Shown piece by piece: positions 35,261-46,956 of a stretch of 64,000 nucleotides of DNA (its first letter is position 1; every line of letters starts with the position of its first letter). This stretch comes from Pseudoneurospora amorphoporcata (taxonomy: Eukaryota; Ascomycota; Sordariomycetes; Sordariales; Sordariaceae). The notes beneath the pieces were generated by a model. That model saw only the letters and a program-made list of their open reading frames with translations. It was not told the DNA's origin and searched no databases. The position numbers and the translations under genes are program-made. The DNA lies in the NCBI GenBank assembly GCA_033297205.1, contig MU859085.1:1-64000 (forward strand), in the 5' to 3' direction.

Positions 35261-37965
35261 ATGCCCACTTTGCGCGAACGCCCCAGCAGAGGCGACTCCT
35301 CCCCCGCCAAGAGGAACACCACTTCCTCAGCTGCTGCCCCGACCAGAACAGCCCAACGAACCACCGCCAGAATCACGCGACGACAATCCAGCAACGCCAA
35401 CAGCAATACCATGGCTGCTGCCACGACTCGCGACGCGATCGAGGTACGCGAGTCCATCGAGGCCAAGGGCGACGTCGATGACGATGTGGAGATGAACGAT
35501 GCCAATGCGAAAGACGACGAACTACGCAAAGCCGCCAACAAGGACCAAGCTGCGGACATGGCCGACGACCGACACGACGACGACGACGACGAGGAGGACG
35601 ACGAGGACGAAGATGAGGATGAGGACGAAGAAGAGAGTGATTCTGCCAAGGACCTCTTACAGCTAATCAGAGACACGTCCGAGTACCTGTGTCGGTACAC
35701 CATCAAGGTGGATGGAGAGTCAGTCACCCTCTGCCCCTCGCGTTCAGGTACTCATGCTGTGCCTCGCGACCTATTGGCACGCTAACCGTCTTGTCTGTAG
35801 GGACTACGAGATTGCCTCTGGCTTCCAGCGATTAGTTAATAAGCGGAGCCTTCCAGACTACTTCGAGGTCATCAAAACGCCGATGGCCTTCAGCACCATT
35901 AGGGTATGTTGACGTGCGTTGCCTTCCTGCGCTCTTGAAACCAGAATTGACCATGTCCTTTTGCAACACTGCAGGGCAAACTGGGCAAAAAGACATACAC
36001 GAGCTTCAACGAGTTCGTTCAAGACGTGACGCGCATATGCCACAACGCACAAGTATACAATAGGCCCTCCGCCCCCATCTTCGACGACGCCGGTCGGTTG
36101 CTCGAGGTTTTCAAAGAAAAGCTTGCCGACCTCGTCAAGAAGGGTGAAATTACCGAAAAAGACGCCGAGATCCCCGATTACGGTCCGTTACCCGAGTTTG
36201 AAGATTCGCCAACTCCCAAAGAGGAAGAGGAAGATGAAGAGGAGGAGGAGGAGGAGGAGGAGGAGGAGGAAGAATCGGAATCGGAGGATTCAGATGATAT
36301 CGACTCGGACGGGCGGCGCCGGCGGGGGCGGAGACGTGGTGGCCGGTCTCGAAGAAGGAAACAAGACGACGATGATGACGAGGCCCAAAAGAAGCACACG
36401 AGACCCCTCAAGGTACTCACGCCACAAGAGGCCAGGATACAGGCCCTGCTCAAGGGGCTGCGAAAATTCAAGAACGAAAATGGCCATGTGCGCATCAACC
36501 ACTTTCAGAGGCTACCTGACAAGTCAGAAAGCCCGGGATACTACGCCGTCGTGCGCAACCCGCTTGCGCTGGATACCATCACCAGGAAGCACAAGCGTAA
36601 AAAGTACCAGAATCTCGACCAAGTGCTCCAGGACCTGGAACTCATGTTTGAGAATGCGAAGCTCTTCCACAAACAAGGGAGTGAAGAGTATGAGGATGCG
36701 GTTGAACTACAAAAAGAGGCGCGCACCCTTGTGGAGCAAGAAAGAGCCAAGCCCGACGATGACTTTCGGGACGCAGATGGAAAGCTGCCCCTGGACAGCA
36801 TTGAGCACGGAGGCGAGCTGTGGCGAGTGGGTATGTATACATCCGGACCCGAAAGCAAGACGCAAACACCAAGGATTTTGACTTCAGATGGCTGACAGCG
36901 ACTACAGGGGATTGGGTCCACATCCGTAATCCTAATGATCTCTCTAAGCCCATCGTCGCCCAGATCTACCGCATGTGGTCGGACAAGTCTGGCCACAAGT
37001 GGGTGAACGCCTGCTGGTTCTATCGCCCAGAACAGACGGTCCATCGGTATGACAAGTTCTTTTACGAGAACGAGGTGGTCAAGACAGCCCAGTATCGCGA
37101 CCACAGGATCGAAGAAGTTGAGGACCGATGCTTTGTGATGTTCATTACCCGCTACCCCAAGGGCCGCCCTCGCGGATTGCCTCATAACAAGATGGTGTAT
37201 GTCTGCGAGGCGCGGTATAACGAAGAGAGATGCAAGTTCAACAAGGTCAAAACGTGGTCCAGCTGTCTGCCCGAAGAGGTTCGCGACCAGGACTATGAGA
37301 TGGATCTCTGGCCCATGCCGCGCACCATGAGGAAATTCCCCAGTCCGATCAAGCATCTGCTGCAAGCCGACGCCAAAGAGACGGACGACTTGCCGAAGCC
37401 AACGTGGAGGGGCCCGAATGCGCCTCCACTCATTGGGGCGGTCCATCGTCGCCCTCGTGAGCCCAATGTAAGCAAAGTTGATTTCCTTGAGCTTCATTCT
37501 CTGAATTGTTTTGTGTTGCGACGACGTTTCCGGGCCTATAAGAGCTGTGCCCTCCCAGAGAGGAGGAGGAGAGCAAACAGAGTGGCTCTCAATGCGTGCT
37601 TTTGAGAATTTTCCAAACCCCACATTCATCCATCCCATTCACCTTTTCCTCGGTGCTTCTTCCTGGTTCTGTCATCCCGTCCGTCATGTTTGATTTCACT
37701 CCTCGTTCGCAGCCATCACTCTTCACGACTCGCCCCATCCTCTCCCACGCCCGGGTCATCCCTCGTTTTGGGACCGAGTAGCAAAGTTCCCTGTGCGAGT
37801 GCCAGAGTTAATCTGTCAGTGACTCCCTTGTTCTTTTTTCTTGTTCTTTTTTCTTCTTCAACCTTGGCTCGTTCTGAACCTCCGAGTTTCACTTTTTTCC
37901 CTCGCCTGTCACCTATTCTATCACTTGAACGGGTTTACCCTCTTCCTATCTCATTCAACCTAGAA

Positions 37966-38000
<35 letters not shown>

Positions 38001-39803
38001 CTCCCTCCGGTTGCCTCTTGCCGCGCGAACGGCTCTCGGCACACACAAGACACCCTGCGCGCTTCCGTCAACCCTTCTTTGCATTAGACAAAAGCTTGTC
38101 ACACCTCCCTACTCCTTCCCTACCTCCACTGCGGGACAGACTAAGAAACCGTTTGGAAAAGAAGCGTGTGAAGTAGTAAGCTGACGACATATTTCTCGAA
38201 GGAGTCGCCTCCGCCAGAAGCTCACCCAATATCCATCGCGCCTGTGCCGCTGGCTATCGGTCCTGGTCCTGGCCCCGGATCATCGCACCGTCTGCCCTTC
38301 TCGGGCCATCCAGGAACACCAACATTCCATCAGTCTGTCGCTCCCGCGCCTGGACCCGGTGGACACGTCGCGTTTGGAGGTCAACACTACGTGCAACATT
38401 TCACACCACGGCAGCAGCAGCAGCCGCTGCCGCCGCCTCAGGGTCACGGCATCGCTCCTCACATCGTCCAGATTCACGGTCATCCGCAGTCGCACCTGCC
38501 GCCGCCGATTCACCAATATCAACCGCAGCTGCAACCGCATCCCCCCCATCAGGGTCTCCATCAGCAGCCACTAGGACCCCAGCACCAGCACCAGCCAATG
38601 CCCGGCATGCCCATGCACGTGCAGCCCCATCATCCTGGGATGCCCCCGATGCAGCCAAGCCCCCATCATTACCCACACCAGCAGCCTCCTTACTCGCACC
38701 AACAACCTCCTCCGTACCACGGGCCCGGGCCACAACACGTTCCAATTCCTCAGCCTCCACACCAACCGCCGCCGCCGCCGCAACAACAACATCATCATCA
38801 GCCCTACCAGCAAATTCAATACATCCATCACGGCCACCCGACCACGCAAAGCCAGCTCGCTCCGGCGCCGCCTCCCGGGCCCCAGTACGACCCTCATCAC
38901 CCACAACACAGGCCGGTGCACCCGCACCCGCCGCCACCACAACAACAGCCCTTTGGAGTCGGCCCACCGCATCACCCTGGTGTACCCATTAGCGTGCCGG
39001 TAGCGCATCATCCCCATTCCCACCCGCAGCCGTCGCCGATAGCGCCCAACTTCCCCACGCCTAACAGGCATCACCAGCCACCTTCGATGGGAACTCCCAT
39101 CCAGCAGCACCCGCCAGCCATGCCACAACAGCTCGCCCCAGGTCCCTCCGCTGGTAATGCATACAATGCCCCGCGTGCCCCCGAGACCTACACCCTTGCC
39201 GAGAACATCGACAGTGAGATCCCGGAGGAGGTGAAGAAGCAGTTCCAGACGGACGACCAAGGACGTGTCCTTTTTTTCACCGCACCGCCTCTCAACAGGG
39301 CTTCTATTCGCAACGGTGGCGTAGCGGAGCAGTACGCTGAGTTGGGTCATAGTGTTCACTGGGAGAGCATCAAGGCGCTCAAGGAGGAGCGCGGGCGCAA
39401 GAGGAAGGAACGGGACGAGGCGTTGCAGGAAGAGGAAAACAAGCGCAAAGCTGCCAAAATTGCCGAGGACAAGGCTAACGGCGAGGAAGATGAGCAAAAG
39501 AAGGCGTTGAATCTGCTTGAGCAGGGCATTCTTCAGTGGTGTGAGCAGATGCAGAAGGGGACGAAGCATCTTGAGAAATTGCTAGGAGGCAAGGAAGAAT
39601 GGGAAGAGATGATGAGGCAAAGTAAAGAGGAAAACAAGGGGCTAACGGAGGCGGAAATCAGGAAGAAGAACTTGAGGTGGTGGTTTGAGGACCAGATCAA
39701 GAAGGGCCTGGTTACGGAGGAGGAAAGGAAACAGTTGGAGGAGGCTTTTCTCGCTGAAGAAAAGGGCTTGACGAGCGTCAAGGCGACGGGGATGAAGGCT
39801 TAG
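35261..39803 (+). CDS. RSC1: RSC1/RSC2-type subunit of the RSC chromatin-remodelling complex
   Basis: A nuclear scaffold subunit that reads acetylated histones for an ATP-dependent remodeller. Five exons, 35261-35718, 35801-35903, 35975-36830, 36908-37467 and 38202-39803, give 1192 residues. An acidic N-terminal stretch precedes bromodomain 1 (about 150-235; GFQRLVNKRSLPDYFEVIK). A second acidic run and a basic RRRGRRRGGRSRRRK patch follow, then bromodomain 2 (about 340-445), then the BAH domain (about 470-600; DWVHIRNPNDLSKPIVAQIY). After a 734-nt intron, the last exon encodes a Pro/His/Gln-rich tract and a conserved tail (IPEEVKKQFQTDDQGRVLFF, GHSVHWESIKAL) with coiled coil. The first donor (GTCAGT at 35719) was chosen because it joins in frame; the nearby GTACTC at 35757 does not. 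Start at the ATG after GCCGCG; an upstream in-frame ATG at 35177 is less likely. Confidence 0.87.
37968..38000. repeat. T33 homopolymer inside the RSC1 last intron
   Basis: Thirty-three T residues in a row lie about 200 bases upstream of the acceptor at 38200-38201. Confidence 0.9.
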
Positions 39804-41359
39804 GAGCCTTCAGACTCCAAGTCGAATTGATGTTGAGGTGACCGTCACATGGGTTTTCTTCGGTTCAGAAAATGTAGTGTTTTGTTGGGAAAGAAAAAAA
39901 AGAAGTACGGTACTCGGAATTCTGGCAGAGGGAATTGACTGGCTAGAGCTGCTGAATATGCTTAGGAACATATCGCTAATTTCCAAACAAGCTGGTCAAT
40001 TGCTCGTCGGCTTTCCAGTCTTCAAGATTAAATGATTATATGTTGTTACAACTCGAAGACGGGAAGTCTCGCCGGGAGATCGGCTTCTGAAGATTTTTCA
40101 CTATGGAGTATGTATCACCAAGCCTTTACCACCAAACATGGTCAAATCTCGGATTCAACTCAACTCGAACAGGCCGATAACGATAACACACAACCAGTCC
40201 CCTCACAACTCACAAAGCATGGCCATCAAGGTTCCAAAGTAACGGAGCCGATAACGGACAAGCCCCGACAGATTGCTTACATGTGGCGTACGGTATTTAC
40301 GTATCCGGTATCAACGATCTAGTATGCTGCTCCACCGTCGGTGCGATGCTGTATTTTCACAGGGGAAAACAGGCAAACAGGGCAAACTTGTGACAGCGAT
40401 GCCCATTTCCGCCGGCTCGGCGGAGGCCATGTTGAGACTCAAAAGGCTGAAATCTAGGGAGATTTCAGCTCTTGGGTAAGAAGTGAAGGTTGATAAGCAT
40501 ATCCACATTCACGGGACCCGAAACCTTGATAACGAATGTTCGGACTTCTGATCCGGTATCAAAATGTGTGAGTGTGTTTCTTTGAGGCTCTGCGACCTGC
40601 AGCGAGGGCTTGGACATCGGAGAAAGGTACAAGGTAGGTAGGTACGGTACCTGGGATTTCCCGCAGAAAACACAAGAGTTCCACGAGAACCTCCTTTCAT
40701 TGGCCACACACTCCCGTCGACAACGGCCCGACTCTGAAGCAAACGCCCAAAAGCTCACATCTCGCCAGCTGTTGCCGGACAGTTCAACCGGCTGGGCCTC
40801 TTGCCGTTTGGGGCATCCACTCACTGCACTGCCCTACCATCTTGTAGTGTATCACTCACCCCGACAATTTGCCCCCTCCCCGGGATATTTGGAGAACGAG
40901 TCCTCCTCCAACAAGTCAGTCAGTCTTCCCGTCCTGAAGCCAACCCGACTTTCAATTCTCGTGGAATTATCCTGACAACTAACCAAAAACCTCAGATAAC
41001 CCGCAAGTTCTCTTTTTTCGGCAAGCAAGTCAAGCACTGCAAGCAACCTTTCACGCCACGCCGCGGCTTGGACATAGGGCTGGTTTGCTGCATTACTCTA
41101 CGTACTGTCAATCGAGCCTGCGCCCGTCTCTGCACTGCAACCGCTCTCGCCTTCCTGCCGCTCGTCGTCCTTTCTCGACTTCATCTCACCTGTCTTTGGA
41201 AGTCCTGGAACCTTAAACACAATTCAAAGCATCGCCAAATCACCACCGGCTGCTCTCTTTTTTTTGCGCAAGCTGGCACACCCAACTTGAACAGCCGCAG
41301 CCACCACTTCGACATCCCCGCGCCTTGCGCAATCCTATCCGATCTTTTCCCCCTTTCCT

Positions 41360-41413
<54 letters not shown>

Positions 41414-41851
41414 CGTCTTTTATGCGCTGCATTGCTGGTGTTCAGTAAGGTAAACACCATCGTCGCAAGCACTCTCTTCTTCTCATTGCATGGGCGGCGC
41501 TTTTACAATGCTTTTTGTTATTCAGCATCGTTCCCCTGCCCTCCATCACCTTTTGCTGCTCTAGAATAAGAGCCCCACCGACCAACCTGATTCACTGCTT
41601 GTCCATCAATCCGCCGGACAACCCGCCGGCAAGAAGCCAGGTCTTTTGGCCCCCTACGTTCGACTTCATCATTTGGAAGCCCCATTGGGTGTGCTCACGT
41701 CGCCAGTCCACCAAGACCTATCCTTACCATCTCTTTCAACATCCCAACAATTCCGGTCTCACCACGCTACATCAGCCAAGTCTCTCCCGACTCACCCTTC
41801 CAATCCCCACGCCAACAGGGCCTCACCCAAGCCTGGTGCTATCATATCATC
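39804..41851. other. Intergenic, RSC1 end to NYN-gene leader
   Basis: About 2 kb. It includes a perfect hairpin at 40446-40469 (GCTGAAATCT, loop AGGG, AGATTTCAGC), a TAGGTAGGTAGG-type run near 40635, and a T52 tract at 41362-41413. The pyrimidine-rich part from about 41,100 is probably the leader of the NYN gene. No gene was seen. Confidence 0.55.
41362..41413. repeat. T52 homopolymer in a probable 5' leader
   Basis: Fifty-two consecutive T residues lie about 440 bases before the NYN-gene start. The length is likely to vary between strains. Confidence 0.9.
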
Positions 41852-44023
41852 ATGGCGACTTCGTTCTTTGGCCGCAACGAGCCTGAGGGCCGTCGGCTCG
41901 GTTCCGACCTTTCTCTGATCGGAAAATGGGGAGAATCATATCCACATCGCATCTCTTCCCTCGCAGTTCCCGTCGCTCGACTTTCGCCAGCCGATCAAGA
42001 AACTCTCTTCTCCAAGACAAAATGCGACTTCCGCATTTGCGAACAGCCCGACATGACTGTCAAACTCGAGACTATTACCCACTCAAAGGTCTTGGAGCCC
42101 CCTAACTGGGACGATTTCCGGAAGGCCGCCGATCCTGAAGTAGTGGCCATGATGTCCCACCCCAAGTACGCCGAGCTCGTACGCATGCATGACCAGATGA
42201 GCAAGCTTGTGGAAGACTCTGAGCCCGAAGCCGCCCGCATCTACTGGGCTGTCCACAACAAAGCTAAGATTGCGGGCTGCGACCTCAAGACCGCCGACGC
42301 ACACGCCCAACAGGCCGCTAACGACCACATCGACAGGGCCGGCCATGACCTCAAGCGGAAGTGGAAGGAGCAAAGACGGGCTGGTCAGCGTGGAGGCGCT
42401 CTATCCCTCAAGGCCACCAAGCGGTCTGAGAAAACTGCGAGATACCCCAAAACTGTCGACGAGATCGAAGCTGCCATGGTTCAGGCAGTCAAGGAATCTA
42501 AACACAATTCTGCGAGCTCGGACTCACGCAAGAAGGATCTCAAGATCGATCCACAAGCGACAGCAACCGTCAAGGACCAAAGACTTCCCACTCCTACAAC
42601 GAGCCCTACACACGGCAGTGACACTTCCGCCCGCTCCGCCCGCTCTTTTTTATCAGGGAGCCCGCGATCCTCCCACTCGACCCCTTCACCTACGCTTCTC
42701 CCGAAACCAGCCATAACCATCTTGAAGAGACCGCAGCCGAGTTCTGAAACCAAGGCCAGGAATACCTGCGGGAACACTGCATCGCCCATCCCGTTGGCTT
42801 CGGTCAATACACCCAAGTCCGCACCTCTGCCAGCCATGGGCAACGCTGCTGGATTTGCTTACATGACTCCCAGCGGGCCTTTCATTGGAACGCCGCCGAT
42901 GTATAGTTCTGGTAACTGGGTTCCGCTTGCCAGTCCTCGTCCATTCATATACGCTGGAAATGTCTATTACGGACCTGTTGGCAATGGCCAGGTGAGGGCC
43001 ACCTACACCTACCCGTGGACGTCACCTGTCACTTCCATCGATGCGAACCTCGAGGAAAATCGCATGGATAGCATGACTGCGGCCAAGCAACCCGAGGGGT
43101 CAGCTCAGGCAGCGATTGATACCATATTCCAACGCCCAGAAAACCAGTATCAGGTGGCCGAGTCTCAGCCGTACAGTAGCATCACTTGTTACGAGGTGAA
43201 ACATCCTCTTTCCGGCACTGTTGACATTCACCCGGCTTACTGGACAACTAAAGAAGACAAGGCTCGTCTTCTTTTCGACAAGCTCTCTGGTTTGAGGGCC
43301 AAAGATAAGAAGGTTCAGAAGGAGCATGTGTCTGGAACAAACGCAGCTCTATCGAATACCGTTCATATCTTCGTCGATCTTTCCAACATCGTCATCGGTT
43401 TCTACGACACCATGAAGAAGAGCCGTGGCTTTTCGCCACAAAAGCGGCTTAAGGTGCCATTCTCGTTCAAGAACTTCGATACCATCCTCACTCGTGGCCG
43501 AAAGGTTGAGAAGAGGGTCGTTGCAGGTTCTGTGAGCAATCACAGCCACAGGCGTCCAGACTACATGACTGAAGCTGCGGAGCTCAAATACGAGATGTGC
43601 ATTCTCTCACGCGTTGAGAAGCCGTTTTCTTCGGATCTCCGCAAGAAATCCAAGAAATATGGTCGCCGCTCTGGAGGTTTAGGCGATGGTCCCGAGTCGC
43701 GCAGCGAACAGTGTGTTGATGAGTTGCTCCACCTGAAGATCCTGCAGAGCGCTTTGGATGTTCCGAATCCCGGCACCATGGTTCTTGCTACAGGAGATGC
43801 TGCGTGCGCCGAGTATTCGGACGGTTTCAAAAAGAACACTGAGCGGGCACTGGCTCGCGGCTGGAAGATCGAGCTTTACGGCTGGAAAGACAACATTGCG
43901 AGAGATTGGCGGGACCCGGAGTTCACCTCCAGATGGGGTTCTCGATTTAGGATCATCGAGCTTGACGACTTCTGTGAAGAGCTTTTAGACCTCACCGTCG
44001 AGTCGGTGGGCAAGTCGCAGTAG
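41852..44023 (+). CDS. NYN (PIN-like, LabA-type) domain protein
   Basis: A single-exon gene of 723 residues. The C-terminal third (about 504-700) looks like an NYN domain, a PIN-like fold found in putative metal-dependent RNases. Landmarks are VHIFVDLSNIVIGF (first acidic residue of the site), the conserved DELLHLKILQSALD, and PGTMVLATGDAACAEYSDGF with a GD pair, followed by GWKIELYGWKDNIA. The N-terminal half is unlike any family I recognise: it has helical segments (about 80-200) and a Ser/Thr/Pro-rich and Tyr/Gly/Pro-rich linker (about 230-400). RNA cleavage or binding is inferred from the fold; substrate unknown. The start ATG follows ATCATC after a long leader. Three hairpins directly follow the stop. 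Confidence 0.75.
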   Translation: MATSFFGRNEPEGRRLGSDLSLIGKWGESYPHRISSLAVPVARLSPADQETLFSKTKCDFRICEQPDMTVKLETITHSKVLEPPNWDDFRKAADPEVVAMMSHPKYAELVRMHDQMSKLVEDSEPEAARIYWAVHNKAKIAGCDLKTADAHAQQAANDHIDRAGHDLKRKWKEQRRAGQRGGALSLKATKRSEKTARYPKTVDEIEAAMVQAVKESKHNSASSDSRKKDLKIDPQATATVKDQRLPTPTTSPTHGSDTSARSARSFLSGSPRSSHSTPSPTLLPKPAITILKRPQPSSETKARNTCGNTASPIPLASVNTPKSAPLPAMGNAAGFAYMTPSGPFIGTPPMYSSGNWVPLASPRPFIYAGNVYYGPVGNGQVRATYTYPWTSPVTSIDANLEENRMDSMTAAKQPEGSAQAAIDTIFQRPENQYQVAESQPYSSITCYEVKHPLSGTVDIHPAYWTTKEDKARLLFDKLSGLRAKDKKVQKEHVSGTNAALSNTVHIFVDLSNIVIGFYDTMKKSRGFSPQKRLKVPFSFKNFDTILTRGRKVEKRVVAGSVSNHSHRRPDYMTEAAELKYEMCILSRVEKPFSSDLRKKSKKYGRRSGGLGDGPESRSEQCVDELLHLKILQSALDVPNPGTMVLATGDAACAEYSDGFKKNTERALARGWKIELYGWKDNIARDWRDPEFTSRWGSRFRIIELDDFCEELLDLTVESVGKSQ

Positions 44024-44060
44024 GAAACTCCGTGGAGTTCTGACTGGGCACCTTTGAATT

Positions 44061-44119
44061 CTTGTCAACAATGACAAGCAAGCGTTGAACGCTTGTTGAT
44101 ACCGGCTTTTTCAAGCCGG
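44061..44119 (+). promoter_or_regulatory. Three consecutive hairpins in the NYN-gene 3' region
   Basis: Three perfect short stem-loops lie one after another: 44061-44078 (CTTGTCA, loop ACAA, TGACAAG), 44079-44095 (CAAGCGTT G AACGCTTG, so short a centre that it may act as a palindrome) and 44102-44119 (CCGGCTT, loop TTTC, AAGCCGG). They start 37 bases after the stop codon. Confidence 0.55.
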
Positions 44120-46956
44120 ATCTGCATACTTGCATTTCACTTGTAATTGCATCTGCTACAAGGTCTCGTCACCGCTCGAGTTGTTGAGCTATTCGGCTCA
44201 CTTACTCCTCGGCTCCATCTCCATCTTTCCTTCTTTTTTTCTGCGGCATCGTCTATCCACTTCTCGTTTTGGCGCATTTCCCGGCGGTCATTGCGGCGCT
44301 ACCTCTTCGGCTTCCTTTCTTTTTTTTTTTTTCAGCGGCATTTTTACATTCATCGCCATGTCATTACCATGGAAATGGTATAAAAGCGGACGCGGCGATT
44401 TCGGGCATTCTTTCTTCTCATATCCTTCTCTTTGAACTCTTCGACCAACTTATACGAACAAGCACTAAGGACACAGCCGAAAGGGGTTTCGAAGATCGCA
44501 TTCTACATCGCTGCTGCCTTTGAGCAGCTACATCGCAATCGAAACCTTCTCTGAAACGGGAAGCGTAAAATCGTATTTGACTTGACTGGGCCAACACACC
44601 GGCATGGGTATGCACGACACCCTCTTTGATCGACACTCCTTGTGGACGTTCATTGAGTACACCTGGGATTTGGAGAGACGAGCTCACTTGCTGTGCTTCT
44701 TAGCCAGCACGTCACGAACCATCTTCATCATTTTCCTAGTCGGCAAAATTTACATTTTGTTACCGACAGGGAACAGTCCATGATGTTTATCATCCGTGGA
44801 CAATTAACCTTCCAGGCTCTTCTCTCTCTAGCTACTTGAATTATCTTCTGGTCGTCTCTTGTATGCTTCGCAAACAGAACTTGCGCGCATGCGACCGATG
44901 GTATCAGGACAACATGGATGCTCAGGCTGCAGCGCTAGCTCTGAACATCCTTTTTCTTTATCTTGGAACAGCAGCGACGATAATGATTCAACAATCATGA
45001 CACAAACTTAGGAACGACGCGGGCTGTCTATTCTTGGGGTGGTTTGAGCCACTTGATGGACTGAATCTGGTAAGAGGGTTTGATGAAGGGGACATGGAGG
45101 AACATGAACCTACACATACGGCACTGATGCCTCACGGCTCTATGCTGGGATCTGGTGGGAGCTGTTCCTTAATCTCGTCACAATTTTCCTTTTCTCAGTC
45201 TGGGCCGCATCACATCATGGATACAAGGAGTTGGGAAGCTTTTAGCATCGGTTGGGGTTGGGTGTTTTTACACTGGATGGGAACAACAAAGGGGCGTTTC
45301 TCATCCTACTTCGGCATATTGGTACTCGTTGCATACCCATTTTCACATTTTCACATCACACATACATTATGATACGCCGTTCGCGCGTTTGGTCTTGTTT
45401 TTGTCTGTATTGTATACGGATACAGACCATTGCACGCGGTTCCAACTTCTGTGCAACTTACATACACATAAACCATTAGAATCACTGGCCGGAGAGCTCT
45501 CTGTTATCACTGTCGACTTTATTCTTCCTTTATTTTGCGGAGGGTGGATATGCGAGAAAGACATGGAGTTTCGTCACTGGCTATGATGGTATGGTGTTTG
45601 GGGTTTGGTGTTGGCAGATATGGCAAGGCATCATCGTTTTATTTCATTTTTTTCTCTCTTCATCAGCAGGACATGCAGGCAGGGAAAGTGGTATGTCAAG
45701 GGAAGGGAGTTGGGGAACAGCGAAATGTGAATGAAGGGAGCGGAATGGAATGGGAACCTGCTTGATGAAAGATACCCTCAATTATCAGATAATTGGTATT
45801 GCGTATACAGACTTGAAGAAGCGTTCTCGCCATTTGTGTCGTTGTGATTGAAGTTGGTTAGGTTTGTGATGGTGTGACAGAGATGGATGTTCTAAGCTAC
45901 GTAGTCGTTGAAGTGAAAAAGTCATACACATTGACTACCCGTTGGGGAGGCTGACAGATTTCCTGCCTGTTCCCCAACCAGACCACCTCCCCAACGGGTA
46001 GGTATGATGACTTTTCGGGGCAAGTGGCCGAAATCCATGAGACGGGGGCAGAAGATGGCGTTAACGGTGGAGTGACGATTCGGCCGCATCATGAGTTTGT
46101 GGATGAGGCTAGTGAGAAGAACATTGAGGCCTTTTTCGGGTTTGGGATACGCTTGATTTTGATGGAGTGTCCGAGATGTACATATCGCTGGAGTTACAGT
46201 TGTGAGATTGGAAATTGAAAGGCATAAATTTGACTGCTGATGAATGGAAAGATCAAATGATTTGACTTAAGGGTTGGCGTTTAACGGGCATTTTCCAGAC
46301 ATCGTGGAGACCCGTGCCAAGAATCCGGGGAAACGGGCGGCGCCGGTGGCCCCACTATTCGATGCTACGAACAGCATTCTGCTGTCTATCTCGGCGTGGC
46401 ACATAAAATGTTCACAAAGAAACAATTTCCGATTTTTTTTTTTTGGGGGGGGGGGTTTCCAGACGTGATCACATGCAGAGATTCCAGAGGAGATTACTCG
46501 CTTTGGTTGCCGTTGCTTATCGGACTTGAGGCCGAGCTCACAGAGTTCGTCACGGTTACCTCGGCATCTCCGTCTCGGGAGTTACATTTCAGAGTAGGAC
46601 CCCGGCCTAAATAACACCGATCCAAGAAACGTGCTTACGAACGACATTCGGTTTCACCAGCTCGACTTTCGAACACAAGGATTGCGCGATTTGTGCTTGG
46701 TCTTCAGGTCTTGAAATCAGTACTCCAGTCCGAGACAGCAAGGTATTCTGACCATCTGACGACCAATCGGTTAATCACTTTCGTTAGTTACCTTTACAGG
46801 AGAGGAGCCCCGAGCGCTGAAGCTGAAGCCGAAGCGCTGCAGGTTGCCTGCACATCAGTGTTCCGGGTGTCTGAAACACCGCAGATCATTGGCTCACCCA
46901 GCCAGCCAGCCACCTAGACACTCAGCCCTACGGCGGCGATACATACCACCCCAGCC
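44120..46956. other. Long intergenic region before the mitochondrial carrier
   Basis: About 2.8 kb with no supported gene. It holds an imperfect palindrome (45916-46015) and a T12G11 run (46433-46455). An open frame at 46024-46218 has no recognisable features. Confidence 0.5.
45916..46015. repeat. 100-bp imperfect palindrome
   Basis: The left part reads AAAAGTCATAC then CTACCCGTTGGGGAGG. The right part reads CCTCCCCAACGGGTAG then GTATGATGACTTTT. The inner 16-bp stem is perfect, and the outer ends pair after a short interruption. A third partial copy (TTCCCCAACCA) lies in the loop. It could be a tiny MITE or a structured RNA; no clear flanking duplication. Confidence 0.6.

Noticed and set aside
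36541..37638. 365-codon minus-strand frame opposite RSC1 bromodomain/BAH
   Set aside because: Antisense to clearly conserved domains; no family similarity.
38571..39569. 332-codon minus-strand frame opposite the RSC1 tail
   Set aside because: Its Leu/Arg/Val-rich composition mirrors the Pro/His/Gln repeats of the real gene.
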